Shown here: positions 52,505 to 64,000 of the stretch, one piece after another
How positions within the stretch are numbered: the stretch's first letter is position 1
How the letters are laid out: each line of letters begins with the position of its first letter
Origin: Ptiloglossa arizonensis
Lineage: Eukaryota > Arthropoda > Insecta > Hymenoptera > Colletidae
NCBI RefSeq assembly: GCF_051014685.1
Contig: NW_027478514.1
Span: 619,281 to 683,280 of the forward strand
DNA length: 64,000 nt
Reading direction: 5' to 3'
Made by a program: the position numbers and the translations under genes
The notes under the pieces: generated by a model
The model's database searches: none
What the model was told of the DNA's origin: nothing
The model's input: the letters and a program-made list of their open reading frames with translations, nothing else

Positions 52505-55500
52505 CAACAGGAATTTCTCGAGTTCGTCAATCCGTTCGCGAGATATGGGAGTTCGAAGTTAAGGAATGGTTGAGAAACCATCAAAATTTTCGCTGGTCTG
52601 ATACTCGAAACCAATAACTGGAATGGCCTAGGGGAAAAGTACACACACCACTGCAATCGGGCGTGTTTCTACTTTCAGCTGCAACAGGCATTTCTCGAGA
52701 TCGTCAATCCGTTCGCGAGATATGGTAGTTTGAAATTAAGGAATGGTTGAGAAACCATCAAAATTTTCGCAACTCTGATGCTCGATACCAATAACTACTA
52801 AGGCCTAGGGCAAAAATACACATACCGCTGTATTCGGGCGAGCTTCTACTTTCAGATGCAACAGGAATTTCTCGAGTTCGTCAATCCGTTCGCGAGATAT
52901 GGGACTTTGAGGTTAAGGAATGGTTGAGAAACCATCAAAATTTTCGCTGGTCTGATACTCGAACCCAATAACTGGAATGGCCCAGGGGAAAAGTACACAC
53001 ACCACTGCAATCGGGCGTGTTTCTACTTTCAGCTGCAACAGGCATTTCTCGAGATCGTCAATCCGTTCGCGAGATATGGGAGTTTGAAATTAAGGAATGG
53101 TTGAGAAACCATCAAAATTTTCGCAACTCTGATACTCGATACCAATAACTACTATGGCCTAGGGCAAAAATACACACACCGCTGTAATCGGGCGATTTTG
53201 TACTTTCAGATGCAACAGGAATTTCTCGAGTTCGTCAATCCGTTTGCGAGATATGGGAGTTCGAAGTTATGGAATGGTTGAGAAACCATCAAAATTTTCG
53301 CAACCATGATACTCGTAACCAATAACTACTATGGCCTAGGGCAAAAATACACACACCGCTGTAATCGGGCGAGTTTCTACTTTCAGATGCAACAGGAATT
53401 TCTCTAGTTCGTCAATCCGTTCGCGAGATATGGGAGTTTGAAGTTAAGGAATGGTTGAGAAACCATCAAAAATTTCGCTGGTCTGATACTCGAAAACAAT
53501 AACAGGAATGGCCTAGGGGAAAAGTACACACACCATTGTAATCGGGCGAGTTTCTACTTTCAGATGCAACAGGAATTTCTCGAGTTCGTCAAACCGTTCG
53601 CGAGATATGGGAGTTTGAAGTTAAGGAATGGTTGAGATACCGTCAAAAATTTCGCTGGTCTGATACTCGAAACCAATAACTGGAATGGCCTAGGGGAAAA
53701 GTACACACACCACTGCAATCGGGCGTGTTTCTACTTTCAGATGCAACAGGAATTTCTCGAGATCGTCAATCCGTTCGCGAGATATGGGAGTTTGAATTTA
53801 AGGAACGCTTGAGCAACCATCAAAATTTTCGCAAGTCTGATACTCGAAACCAATAACTACTATGGCCTAGGGGAAAAGTACACACACCATTGTAATCGGG
53901 CGAGTTTCTACTTTCAGATGCAACAGGAATTTTTCGAGTTCGCCAATCCATTCGCGAGATATGGGAGTTTGAAGTTAAGGAATGTTTGAGGAACCATCAA
54001 AATTTTCGCAAGTCTGATTCCCGAAACCAATAACTACAAAGGCCTAGGGGAAAAATACACACACCGTTGTAATCGGGCGAGTTTCTACTTTCAGATGCAA
54101 CAGGAATTTCTCGAGATCGTCAATCCGTTCCCGAGATATGGGAGTTTGAAATTAAGGAATGGTTGAGAAACCATCAAAATTTTCGCAAGTCTGATACTCG
54201 AAACCAATAACTACTATGGCCTAGGGGAAAAGTACACACACCATTGTAATCGGGCGTGTTTCTACTTTCAGATGCAACTGGAATTTCTCGAGTTCGTCAA
54301 TTCGTTCGCGAGATATGGGAGTTTGAAATTAAGGTATGGTTGAGAAACCATCAAAATTTTCGCAAGTCTGATACTCGAAACCAATAACTACTATGGCCTA
54401 GGGCAAAAATACACACACCGCTGTAATCGGGCGAGTTTCTGCTTTCAGATGCAACAAGAATTTCACGAGTTCGTCAATCCGTTCGCGAGATATGGGAGTT
54501 AGAATTTAAGGAATGGTTGAGAAACCATCAAAATTTTCGCAAGTCTGATTCCCGAAACCAATAACTACAAAGGCCTAGGGGAAAAATACACATACCGTTG
54601 TAATCGTGCGAGTTTCTACTTTCAGATGCAACAGGAATTTCTGGAGTTCGTCAATCCGTTCGCGAGATATGGGAGTTTGAAGTTAATGAACGCTTGAGCA
54701 ACCATCAAAATTTTCGCAAGTCTGATACTCGAAACCAATAACTACTATGGCCTAGGGGAAAAGAACACACACCATTGTAATCGGGCGTGTTTCTACTTTC
54801 ACATGCAACAGGAATTTCTCGAGTTCGTCAATCCGTTCGCGAGATATGGGAGTTTGAAGTTAGGGAATGGTTGAGAAACAATCAAAATTTTCGCTGGTCT
54901 GATACTCGAAAACAATAACTGGAATGGCCTAGGGGAAAAGTACACACACCACTGTAATCGGACGTGTTTCTACTTTGAGATGCAACTGGAATTTCTCGAG
55001 GTCGTCAATCCGTTCGCCAGATATGGGAGTTAGAAGTGAAGGAATGGTTGAGAAACCATTAAAATTTTCGCAAGTCTGTTTCCCGAAACCAATAACTACA
55101 AAGGCCTAGGGGAAAAATACACATGCCGTTGTAATCGTGCGAGTTTCTACTTTCAGATGCAACAGGAATTTCTCGAGTTCGTGAAACCGTTCGCGAGATA
55201 TAGGAGTTCGAAGTTAAGGAATGGTTGAGAAACCATCAAAATTTTCGCAAGTCTGATACTCGAAACCAATAACTACTATGGCCTAGGGGAAAAGTACACA
55301 CACCATTGTAATCGGGCGTGTTTCTACTTTCAGGTGCAACAGGAATTTCTCGAACTCGTCAATCCATTCGCGAGATATGGGAGTTTGAAGTTAAGGAATG
55401 TTTGAGGAACCATCAAAATTTTCGCAAGTCTGTTTCCCGAAACCAATAACTACAAAGGCCTAGGGGAAAAATACACATACCGTTGTAATCGGGCGAGTTT

Positions 55501-55523
55501 CTACTTTCAGATGCAACAGGAAT
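52505..55523 (+). repeat. 17-monomer segment, copy 2 (29-monomer offset)
   Basis: Second copy of 47375-50390, in the same marker order: 52777, about 53.19 kb, 54331 and 54974. The two copies stop matching near 50.39/55.52 kb, where this one continues with 'aatttcgcgagttcg'. Its right end overlaps the 11-monomer tandem pair that starts at about 54695. Confidence 0.85.
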
Positions 55524-56641
55524 TTCGCGAGTTCGTCAATCCGTTCGCGAGATATGGGAGTTTGAAATTAAGGAATGGTTGAGAAACCATCAAAATAATC
55601 GCAAGTCTGATACTCGAAACCAATAACTACTATGGCCTAGGGCAAAAATACACACACCGCTGTAATCGGGCGAGTTTCTGCTTTCAGGTCCAACAGGAAT
55701 TTCTCGAGTTCGTCCATCCGTTCTCGAGATATGGGAGTTTGAAGTTAAGGAATGGTTGAGAAACCATCAAAAATTTCGCTGGTCTGGTACTCGAATCCAA
55801 TAACTAGAATGGCCTAGGGGAAAAGTACACACACCATTGTAATCGGGCGAGTTTCTACTTTCAGATGCAACAGGAATTTCTCGAGTTCGTCAAACCGTTC
55901 GCGAGATATGGGAGTTTGAAGTTAAGGAATGGTTGAGAAACCATCAAAATTTTCGCTGGTCTGATACTCGAAACCAATAACTGGAATGGCCTAGGGGAAA
56001 AGTACACATACCATTGTAATGGGGCGAGTTTCTACTTTCAGATGCAATAGGAATTTCTCGAGTTCGTCAATCCGTTCGCGTGATATGGGAGTTTGAAGTA
56101 ATGGAATGGTTGAGAAACCATCAAAATTTTCGCAAGTCTTATAATCGAAACCAATAACTACTATGGCCTAGGGGAAAAGTACACCCACCATTGTAATCGG
56201 GCGAGTTTCTACTTTCAGACGCAACAGGAATTTCTCGAGTTCGTCAATCCGTTCGCGAGATATGGGAGTTTGAAGTTAAGGAAATGTTGAGAAACCATCA
56301 CAATTTTCGCTGGTCTGATACTCGAAACCAATAACTGGAGTGGCCTAGGGGAAAAGTACACACACCCTTGTAATCGGGCGAGTTTCTGCATTCAGATGCA
56401 ACAAGAATTTCTCGAGTTCGTCAGTGCGTTCGCGAGATATGGGAGATTGAAGTTAAGGAATGGTTGAGAAACCATCAAAATTTTCGCAAGTCTGATTCCC
56501 GAAACCAATAACTACAAAGGCCTAGGGGAAAAATACGCGTGCCGTTGTAATCGTGCGAGTTTCTACTTTCAGATGCAACAGGAATTTCTCGAGTTCGTGA
56601 ATCCGTTCGCGAGATATAGGAGTTCGAAGTTAAGGAATGGT
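54695..56641 (+). repeat. 1,947-bp higher-order unit, tandem copy 1
   Basis: Eleven monomers running from a 'cttgagcaacc' unit to a 'gttcgaagttaagg' unit. The next 1,947 bp repeat it. I compared about 54960-55830 with 56908-57777 and saw no difference. Marker pairs at 54974/56921 and 56441/58388 give exactly 1,947 bp. This is the youngest-looking duplication in the window. Confidence 0.88.
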
Positions 56642-58588
56642 TGAGCAACCATCAAAATTTTCGCAAGTCTGATACTCGAAACCAATAACTACTATGGCCT
56701 AGGGGAAAAGAACACACACCATTGTAATCGGGCGTGTTTCTACTTTCACATGCAACAGGAATTTCTCGAGTTCGTCAATCCGTTCGCGAGATATGGGAGT
56801 TTGAAGTTAGGGAATGGTTGAGAAACAATCAAAATTTTCGCTGGTCTGATACTCGAAAACAATAACTGGAATGGCCTAGGGGAAAAGTACACACACCACT
56901 GTAATCGGACGTGTTTCTACTTTGAGATGCAACTGGAATTTCTCGAGGTCGTCAATCCGTTCGCCAGATATGGGAGTTAGAAGTGAAGGAATGGTTGAGA
57001 AACCATTAAAATTTTCGCAAGTCTGTTTCCCGAAACCAATAACTACAAAGGCCTAGGGGAAAAATACACATGCCGTTGTAATCGTGCGAGTTTCTACTTT
57101 CAGATGCAACAGGAATTTCTCGAGTTCGTGAAACCGTTCGCGAGATATAGGAGTTCGAAGTTAAGGAATGGTTGAGAAACCATCAAAATTTTCGCAAGTC
57201 TGATACTCGAAACCAATAACTACTATGGCCTAGGGGAAAAGTACACACACCATTGTAATCGGGCGTGTTTCTACTTTCAGGTGCAACAGGAATTTCTCGA
57301 ACTCGTCAATCCATTCGCGAGATATGGGAGTTTGAAGTTAAGGAATGTTTGAGGAACCATCAAAATTTTCGCAAGTCTGTTTCCCGAAACCAATAACTAC
57401 AAAGGCCTAGGGGAAAAATACACATACCGTTGTAATCGGGCGAGTTTCTACTTTCAGATGCAACAGGAATTTCGCGAGTTCGTCAATCCGTTCGCGAGAT
57501 ATGGGAGTTTGAAATTAAGGAATGGTTGAGAAACCATCAAAATAATCGCAAGTCTGATACTCGAAACCAATAACTACTATGGCCTAGGGCAAAAATACAC
57601 ACACCGCTGTAATCGGGCGAGTTTCTGCTTTCAGGTCCAACAGGAATTTCTCGAGTTCGTCCATCCGTTCTCGAGATATGGGAGTTTGAAGTTAAGGAAT
57701 GGTTGAGAAACCATCAAAAATTTCGCTGGTCTGGTACTCGAATCCAATAACTAGAATGGCCTAGGGGAAAAGTACACACACCATTGTAATCGGGCGAGTT
57801 TCTACTTTCAGATGCAACAGGAATTTCTCGAGTTCGTCAAACCGTTCGCGAGATATGGGAGTTTGAAGTTAAGGAATGGTTGAGAAACCATCAAAATTTT
57901 CGCTGGTCTGATACTCGAAACCAATAACTGGAATGGCCTAGGGGAAAAGTACACATACCATTGTAATGGGGCGAGTTTCTACTTTCAGATGCAATAGGAA
58001 TTTCTCGAGTTCGTCAATCCGTTCGCGTGATATGGGAGTTTGAAGTAATGGAATGGTTGAGAAACCATCAAAATTTTCGCAAGTCTTATAATCGAAACCA
58101 ATAACTACTATGGCCTAGGGGAAAAGTACACCCACCATTGTAATCGGGCGAGTTTCTACTTTCAGACGCAACAGGAATTTCTCGAGTTCGTCAATCCGTT
58201 CGCGAGATATGGGAGTTTGAAGTTAAGGAAATGTTGAGAAACCATCACAATTTTCGCTGGTCTGATACTCGAAACCAATAACTGGAGTGGCCTAGGGGAA
58301 AAGTACACACACCCTTGTAATCGGGCGAGTTTCTGCATTCAGATGCAACAAGAATTTCTCGAGTTCGTCAGTGCGTTCGCGAGATATGGGAGATTGAAGT
58401 TAAGGAATGGTTGAGAAACCATCAAAATTTTCGCAAGTCTGATTCCCGAAACCAATAACTACAAAGGCCTAGGGGAAAAATACGCGTGCCGTTGTAATCG
58501 TGCGAGTTTCTACTTTCAGATGCAACAGGAATTTCTCGAGTTCGTGAATCCGTTCGCGAGATATAGGAGTTCGAAGTTAAGGAATGGT
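56642..58588 (+). repeat. 1,947-bp higher-order unit, tandem copy 2
   Basis: Direct continuation of the previous unit with the same ordered variants: 'tttgagatgcaactgg', 'tatagga', 'caggtgcaac', 'aaaataatcgc', 'caggtccaac', 'aactagaatgg', 'acccacc', 'gtcagtgcg'. At the boundary, 'aatggttgagcaacc' combines the start of a 'gagcaacc' monomer with the end of a 'gaaacc' one. That suggests the exchange point lies within the first 15 bp of a monomer. Confidence 0.88.
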
Positions 58589-60500
58589 TGAGAAACCATC
58601 AAAATTTTCGCAAGTCTTATAATCGAAACCAATAACTACTATGGCCTAGGGGAAAAGTACACCCACCATTGTAATCGGGCGAGTTTCTACTTTCAGACGC
58701 AACAGGAATTTCTCGAGTTCGTCAATCCGTTCGCGAGATATGGGAGTTTGAAGTTAAGGAACGCTTGAGCAACCATCAAAATTTTCGCAAGTCTGATTCC
58801 CGAAACCAATAACTACAAAGGCCTAGGGAAAAAATACACATGCAGTTGTAATCGTGCGAGTTTCTACTTTCGGATGCAACAGGAATTTCTCGAGTTCGTC
58901 AATCCGTTCGCGAGATATGGGAGTTTGAAGTTAAGGAATGGTTGAGAAACCATCAAAATTTTCGCTGGTCTGATACGCGAAACCAATAACTGGAGCGGCC
59001 TAGGGGAAAAGTGCACACACCCTTGTAATCGGGCGAGTTTCTACTTTCAGACGCAACAGGAATTTCTCGAGTTCGTCAATCCGTTCGCGAGATATGGGAG
59101 TTTGAAGTTATGGAACGCTTGAGCAACCATCAAAATTTTCGCAAGTCTGATACTCGAAACCAATAACTACTATGGCCTAGGGGAAAAGAAAACACACCAT
59201 TGTAATCGGGCGTGTTTCTATTTTCAGATGCAACAGGAATTTCTCGAGATCGTCAATCCGTTCCCGAGATATGGGAGTTTGAAGTTAAGGAATGGTTGAG
59301 AAACCATCAAAATTTTCGCAAGTCTGATTCCCGAAACCAATAACTACAAAGGCCTAGGGGAAAAGTACACACACCATTGTATACGGGCGAGTTTCTACTT
59401 TCAGATGCAACAGGAATTTCTCGAGATCGTCAATCCGTTCGCGAGATATGGGAGTTTGAAATTAAGGAATGGTTGAGAAACCATCAAAATTTTCACAACT
59501 CAGATACTCGAAACCATTAACTACTATGGCCTAGGGCAAAAATACACATACCTCTGTAATCGGGCGAGTTTCTACTTTCAGATGCAACAAGAATTTCTCG
59601 AGTTCGTCAATTTGTTCGCGAGATATGGGAGTTTGAAGTTAAGGAAATGTTGAGAAACCATCACAATTTTCGCTGGTCTGATACTCGAAACCAATAACTG
59701 GAGTGGCCTAGGGGAAAAGTACACACACCCTTGTAATCGGGAGAGTTTCTGCATTCAGATGCAACAAGAATTTCTCGAGTTCGTCAGTGCGTTCGCGAGA
59801 TATGGGAGATTGAAGTTAAGGAATGGTTGAGAAACCATCAAAATTTTCGCAAGTCTGATTCCCGAAACCAATAACTACAAAGGCCTAGGGGAAAAATACG
59901 CGTGCCGTTGTAATCGTGCGAGTTTCTACTTTCAGATGCAACAGGAATTTCTCGAGTTCGTGAATCCGTTCGCGAGATATAGGAGTTCGAAGTTAAGGAA
60001 TGGTTGAGAAACCATCAAAATTTTCGCAAGTCTGATAATCGAAACCAATAACAACTATGGCCTAGGGGAAAAGTACACCCACCATTGTAATCGGGCGAGT
60101 TTCTACTTTCAGACGCAACAGGAATTTCTCGAGATCGTCAATCCGTTCGCCAGATATGGGAGTTTGAATTTAAGGAACGCTTGAGCAACCATCAAAATTT
60201 TCGCAAGTCTGATTCCCGAAACCCATAACTACAAAGGCCTAGGGGAAAAATACACATACTGTTGTAATCGGGCGAGTTTCTACTTTCAGATGCAACAGGA
60301 ATTTCTCGAGCTCGTCAATCCAGTCGCGAGATATGGGAGTTTGAAGTTAAGGAATGTTTGAGGAACCATCAAAATTTTCGCAAGTCTGATTCCCGAAACC
60401 AATAACCACAAAGGCCTAGGGGAAAAATACACATACCGTTGTAATCGGGCGAGTTTCTACTTTCAGATGCAACAGGAATTTCTCGAGATCGTCAATCCGT
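58588..60500 (+). repeat. Segment copied from or to 34.5-36.5 kb
   Basis: The order 'gcttgagcaacc', 'gggaaaaaatacacatgcag', 'gatacgcgaaacc', 'cagacgcaac', 'gtatacgggcg', 'cacaactcagatac', 'gtcagtgcg', 'acgcgtgccg' matches 34.67-35.97 kb at a distance of about 24 kb. Differences include 'aaaccattaac' here (59511). Edges were judged by eye. Confidence 0.75.
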
Positions 60501-60839
60501 TCGCCAGATATGGGAGTTAGAAGTGAAGGAATGGTTGAGAATCCATCAAAATTTTCGCAAGTCTGATTCCCGAAACAATAACTACAAAGGCCTAGGGGAA
60601 AAATACACATGCCGTTGTAATCGTGCGAGTTTCTACTTTCAGATGCAACAGGAATTTCTCGAGTTCGTCAAACCGTTCGCGAGATATGGGAGTTTGAAGT
60701 TAAGAAATGGTTGAGAAACCATCAAAATTTTCGCTGGTCTGATACTCGAAACCAATAACTGGAATGGCCCAGGGGAAAACTACACACACCACTGTAATCT
60801 GGCGTGTTTCTACTTTCAGATGCAACAGGAATTTCTCGA

Positions 60840-63711
60840 GTTCGTCAATCCGTTCGCGGGATATGGGAGTTAGAAGTTAAGGAATGGTTGAGAGACCATC
60901 AAAATTTTCGCGAGTCTGATTCCCGAAACCAATAACTACAAAGGCCTAGAGGAGAAATACACATGCCTTTGTAATCGTGCGAGTTTCTATTTTCAGATGC
61001 AACAGGAATCTCTCGAGATCGTGAATCCGTTCGCGAGATATGGGAGTTTGAAGTTAAGGAACGGTTGAGAAACCATCAAAATTTTCGCAAGTCTGATACT
61101 CGAAACCAATAACTACTATGGCCTAGGGCAAAAATACACACACCGCTGTAATCGGACGAGTTTCTGCTTTCAGATGCAACAAGAATGTCTCGAGTTCGTC
61201 CAGTTCATGCGCGAGATATGGAAGTTTGATGTTAAGGAATGGTTGAGAAACCATCAAAATTTTCGCTGGTCTGATACTCGAAACCAATAACTGGAATGGC
61301 CTAGGGGAAAAGTACACACACCACTGCAATCGGGCGTGTTTCTACTTTCAGCTGCAACAGGCATTTCTCGAGATCGTCAATCCGTTCGCGAGATATGGGA
61401 GTTAGAACTTAAGGAATGGTTGAGAAACCATCAAAATTTTCGCAAGTCTGATTCCCGAAACAATAACTACAAAGGCCTAGGGGAAAAATACACATGCCGT
61501 TGTAATCGTGCGAGTTTCTACTTTCAGATGCAACAGGAATTTCTCGAGTTCGTCAAACCGTTCGCGAGATATGGGAGTTTGAAGTTAAGAAATGGTTGAG
61601 AAACCATCAAAATTTTCGCTGGTCTGATACTCGAAACCAATAACTGGAATGGCCCAGGGGAAAACTACACACACCACTGTAATCTGGCGTGTTTCTACTT
61701 TCAGATGCAACAGGAATTTCTCGAGATCGTCAATCCGTTCGCGAGATATGAGAGTTAGAACTTAAGGAATGGTTGAGAAACCATCAAAATTTTCGCAAGT
61801 CTGATTCCCGAAACCAATAACTACAAAGGCCTAGGGGAAAAATACACATGCCGTTGTAATCGTGCGAGTTTCTACTTTCAGATGCAACAGGAATTTCTCG
61901 AGATCGTGAATCCGTTCGCGAGATATTGGAGTTTGAAGTTAAGGAACGGTTGAGAAACCATCAAAATTTTCGCAAGTCTGATTCCCGAAACCAATAACTA
62001 CAAAGGCCTAGGGGAAAAATACACATACCGTTGTAATCGTGCGAGTTTCTACTTTCAGATGCAACAGGAATTTCTCGAGTTCGTCAATCCGTTCGCGAGA
62101 TATGGGAGTTCGAAGTTAAGGAATGGTTGAGAAACCATCAAAATTTTCGCTGGTCTGATACTCGAAACCAATAACTGGAATGGCCTAGGGGAAAAGTACA
62201 CACACCACTGCAATCGGGCGTGTTTCTACTTTCAGCTGCAACAGGCATTTCTCGAGATCGTCAATCCGTTCGCGAGATATAGTAGTTTGAAATTAAGGAA
62301 TGGTTGAGAAACCATCAAAATTTTCGCAACTCTGATGCTCGATACCAATAACTACTAAGGCCTAGGGCAAAAATACACATACCGCTGTATTCGGGCGAGC
62401 TTCTACTTTCAGATGCAACAGGAATTTCTCGAGTTCGTCAAACCGTTCGCGAGATATGGGAGTTTGAAGTTAAGGAATGGTTGAGATACCGTCAAAAATT
62501 TCGCTGGTCTGATACTCGAAACCAATAACTGGAATGGCCTAGGGGAAAAGTACACACACCATTGTAATCGGGCGAGTTTCTACTTTCAGATGCAACAGGA
62601 ATTTCTCGAGTTCGTCAATCCGTTCGCGAGATATGGGAGTTAGAAGTTAAGGAATGGTTGAGAAACCATCAAAATTTTCGCAAGTCTGATTCCCGAAACC
62701 AATAACTACAAAGGCCTAGAGGAAAAATACACATGCCGTTGTAATCTTGCGAGTTTCTACTTTCAGATGCAACAGGAATTTCTCGAGATCGGGAATCCGT
62801 TCGCGAGATATGGGAGTTTGATGTTAAGGAATGGTTGAGAAACCATCAAAATTTTCGCTGGTCTGATACTCGAAACCAATAACTACTATGGCCTAGGGCA
62901 AAAGTACACTTACCGATGTAATCGGGCGAGTTTCTACTTTCAGATGCAACAGGAATTTCTCTAGTTCGTCAATCCGTTCGAGAGATATGGGAGTTTGAAG
63001 TTAAGGAACGGTTGAGAAACCATCAAAATTTTCGCAAGTCTGATTCCCGAAACCAATAACTACAAAGGCCTAGTGGAAAAATACACATACCGTTGTAATC
63101 GTGCGAGTTTCTACTTTCAGATGCAACAGGAATTTCTCGAGTTCGTCAATCCGTTCGCGAGATATGGGAGTTCGAAGTTAAGGAATGGTTGTGAAACCAT
63201 CAAAATTTTCGCTGGTCTGATACTCGAAACCAATAACTGGAATGGCCTAGGTGAAAAGTACACACACCACTGCAATCGGGCGTGTTTCTACTTTCAGCTG
63301 CAACAGGCATTTCTCGAGATCGTCAATCCGTTCGCGAGATATGGGAGTTTGAAATTAAGGAATGGTTGAGAAACCATCAAAATTTTCGCAACTCTGATGC
63401 TCGATACCAATAACTACTAAGGCCTAGGGCAAAAATACACATACCGCTGTATTCGGGCGAGCTTCTACTTTCAGATGCAACAGGAATTTCTCGAGTTCGT
63501 CAATCCGTTCGCGAGATATGGGACTTTGAGGTAAAGGAATGGTTGAGAAACTATCAAAATTTTCGCTGGTCTGATACTCGAACCCAATAACTGGAATGGC
63601 CCAGGGAAAAGTACCCACACCACTGCAATCGGGCGTGTTTCTACTTTCAAATGCAACAGGAATTTCTCGAGATCGTCAATCCGTTCGCGAGATATGGGAG
63701 TTTGAAATTAA
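60840..63711 (+). repeat. Segments related to 51.5-53.4 kb
   Basis: The 'gttcgtccagttc' monomer near 61.19 kb matches the one near 51.81 kb at exactly 9,381 bp (53 monomers). 'gcgagatattggag' at 61918 and 'gatgctcgatacc' at 62334 match 52361 and 52777 at 54 monomers minus 1 bp. The 'gatgctcgatacc' unit recurs at 63396, 1,062 bp (six monomers) on. Confidence 0.78.
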
Positions 63712-63888
63712 GGAATGGTTGAGAAACCATCAAAATTTTCGCAACTCTGATACTAGATACCAATAACTACTATGGCCTAGGGCAAAAATACACACACCGC
63801 TGTAATCGGGCGATTTTGTACTTTCAGATGCAACAGGAATTTCTCGAGTTCGTCAATCCGTTTGCGAGATATGGGAGTTCGAAGTTAT

Positions 63889-64000
63889 GGAATGGTTGAG
63901 AAACCATCAAAATTTTCGCAACCATGATACTCGTAACCAATAACTACTATGGCCTAGGGCAAAAATACACACACCGCTGTAATCGGGCGAGTTTCTACTT
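63889..64000 (+). repeat. Partial monomer at window end
   Basis: Unit 362 begins at 63889 and is cut by the window end after 112 bp, within 'gagtttctactt'. Nothing suggests that the array ends here. Confidence 0.95.

Larger units (their letters stand above)
1..64000 (+). repeat. 177-bp tandem satellite array (whole window)
   Basis: The same 177-bp unit repeats head to tail across the entire window. Starts at 1, 178, 355 and 532 are exactly 177 bp apart. The unit starting at 63712 is number 361, so 360 units occupy 63,711 bp, which is 9 bp short of perfect spacing. All copies lie in one orientation and I saw no foreign insertion. Monomers differ by scattered substitutions and rare 1-2 bp indels. 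Linked variants recur at multi-monomer spacing, so the array has higher-order structure. Near-nucleosome length, size and homogeneity are usual for eukaryotic centromeric or heterochromatic satellites; the centromere role is inferred. The family is not one I recognise, and strand choice is arbitrary. Confidence 0.98.

Noticed and set aside
1..64000. CRISPR array, given the regular repetition.
   Set aside because: The repeated unit is the entire 177 bp with no unique spacers, there are no cas genes, and length and variation fit a eukaryotic satellite.
1..64000. Identity with known plant centromere satellites of similar length (such as the 178-bp Arabidopsis repeat).
   Set aside because: Length is similar, but the sequence is not one I can match from memory. 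Naming a species or family would be a guess without a database search.

Overview
The whole 64 kb window is one uninterrupted tandem satellite array. The monomer is 177 bp, always in the same orientation, with about 42% GC in a hand-made consensus. Taking the start at the 'ggaatggttgag' segment, monomer 1 starts at base 1, monomer 361 starts at 63712, and a 112-bp partial monomer runs from 63889 to the window end. That is 361 complete monomers with a net drift of only -9 bp from perfect 177-bp spacing. I see no protein-coding gene, RNA gene, transposon insertion, inversion or unique sequence. The short open frames are by-products of the repeat: 177 is divisible by 3, so any open frame carries from one monomer into the next.

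A long homogeneous array of near-nucleosome-length monomers with higher-order structure is typical of eukaryotic (peri)centromeric or heterochromatic satellite. I do not recognise the family and cannot say whether the host is plant or animal.

Layout: 1-6.3 kb holds mixed monomer variants with small local 4- and 6-monomer periodicities. 6.3-13 kb holds segments duplicated at a 19-monomer offset. 13.5-17.6 kb is an 11/12-monomer tandem pair. 17.6-28.5 kb holds related blocks, including a 9/10-monomer tandem copy with a diagnostic 2-bp insertion. 28.5-34 kb shows 11-, 12- and 16-monomer offsets. 35.7-47.1 kb is a large triplicated block (22- and 20-monomer offsets). 47.4-55.5 kb is a 29-monomer-offset duplication. 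54.7-58.6 kb is an apparently identical tandem pair of 1,947 bp (11 monomers). 58.6-64 kb is a patchwork of copies of blocks seen at 34.5-36.5 kb and 51.5-53.4 kb.

The most interesting signal is at monomer positions 149-165. The prevailing 17-mer matches the mammalian CENP-B box consensus at 8 of its 9 fixed bases, and five monomers match all nine. Each monomer also carries a perfect 6-bp-stem dyad (positions 4-19) and an AAAATTTT tract. Together these make the array a plausible centromere satellite, which is an inference from sequence alone.
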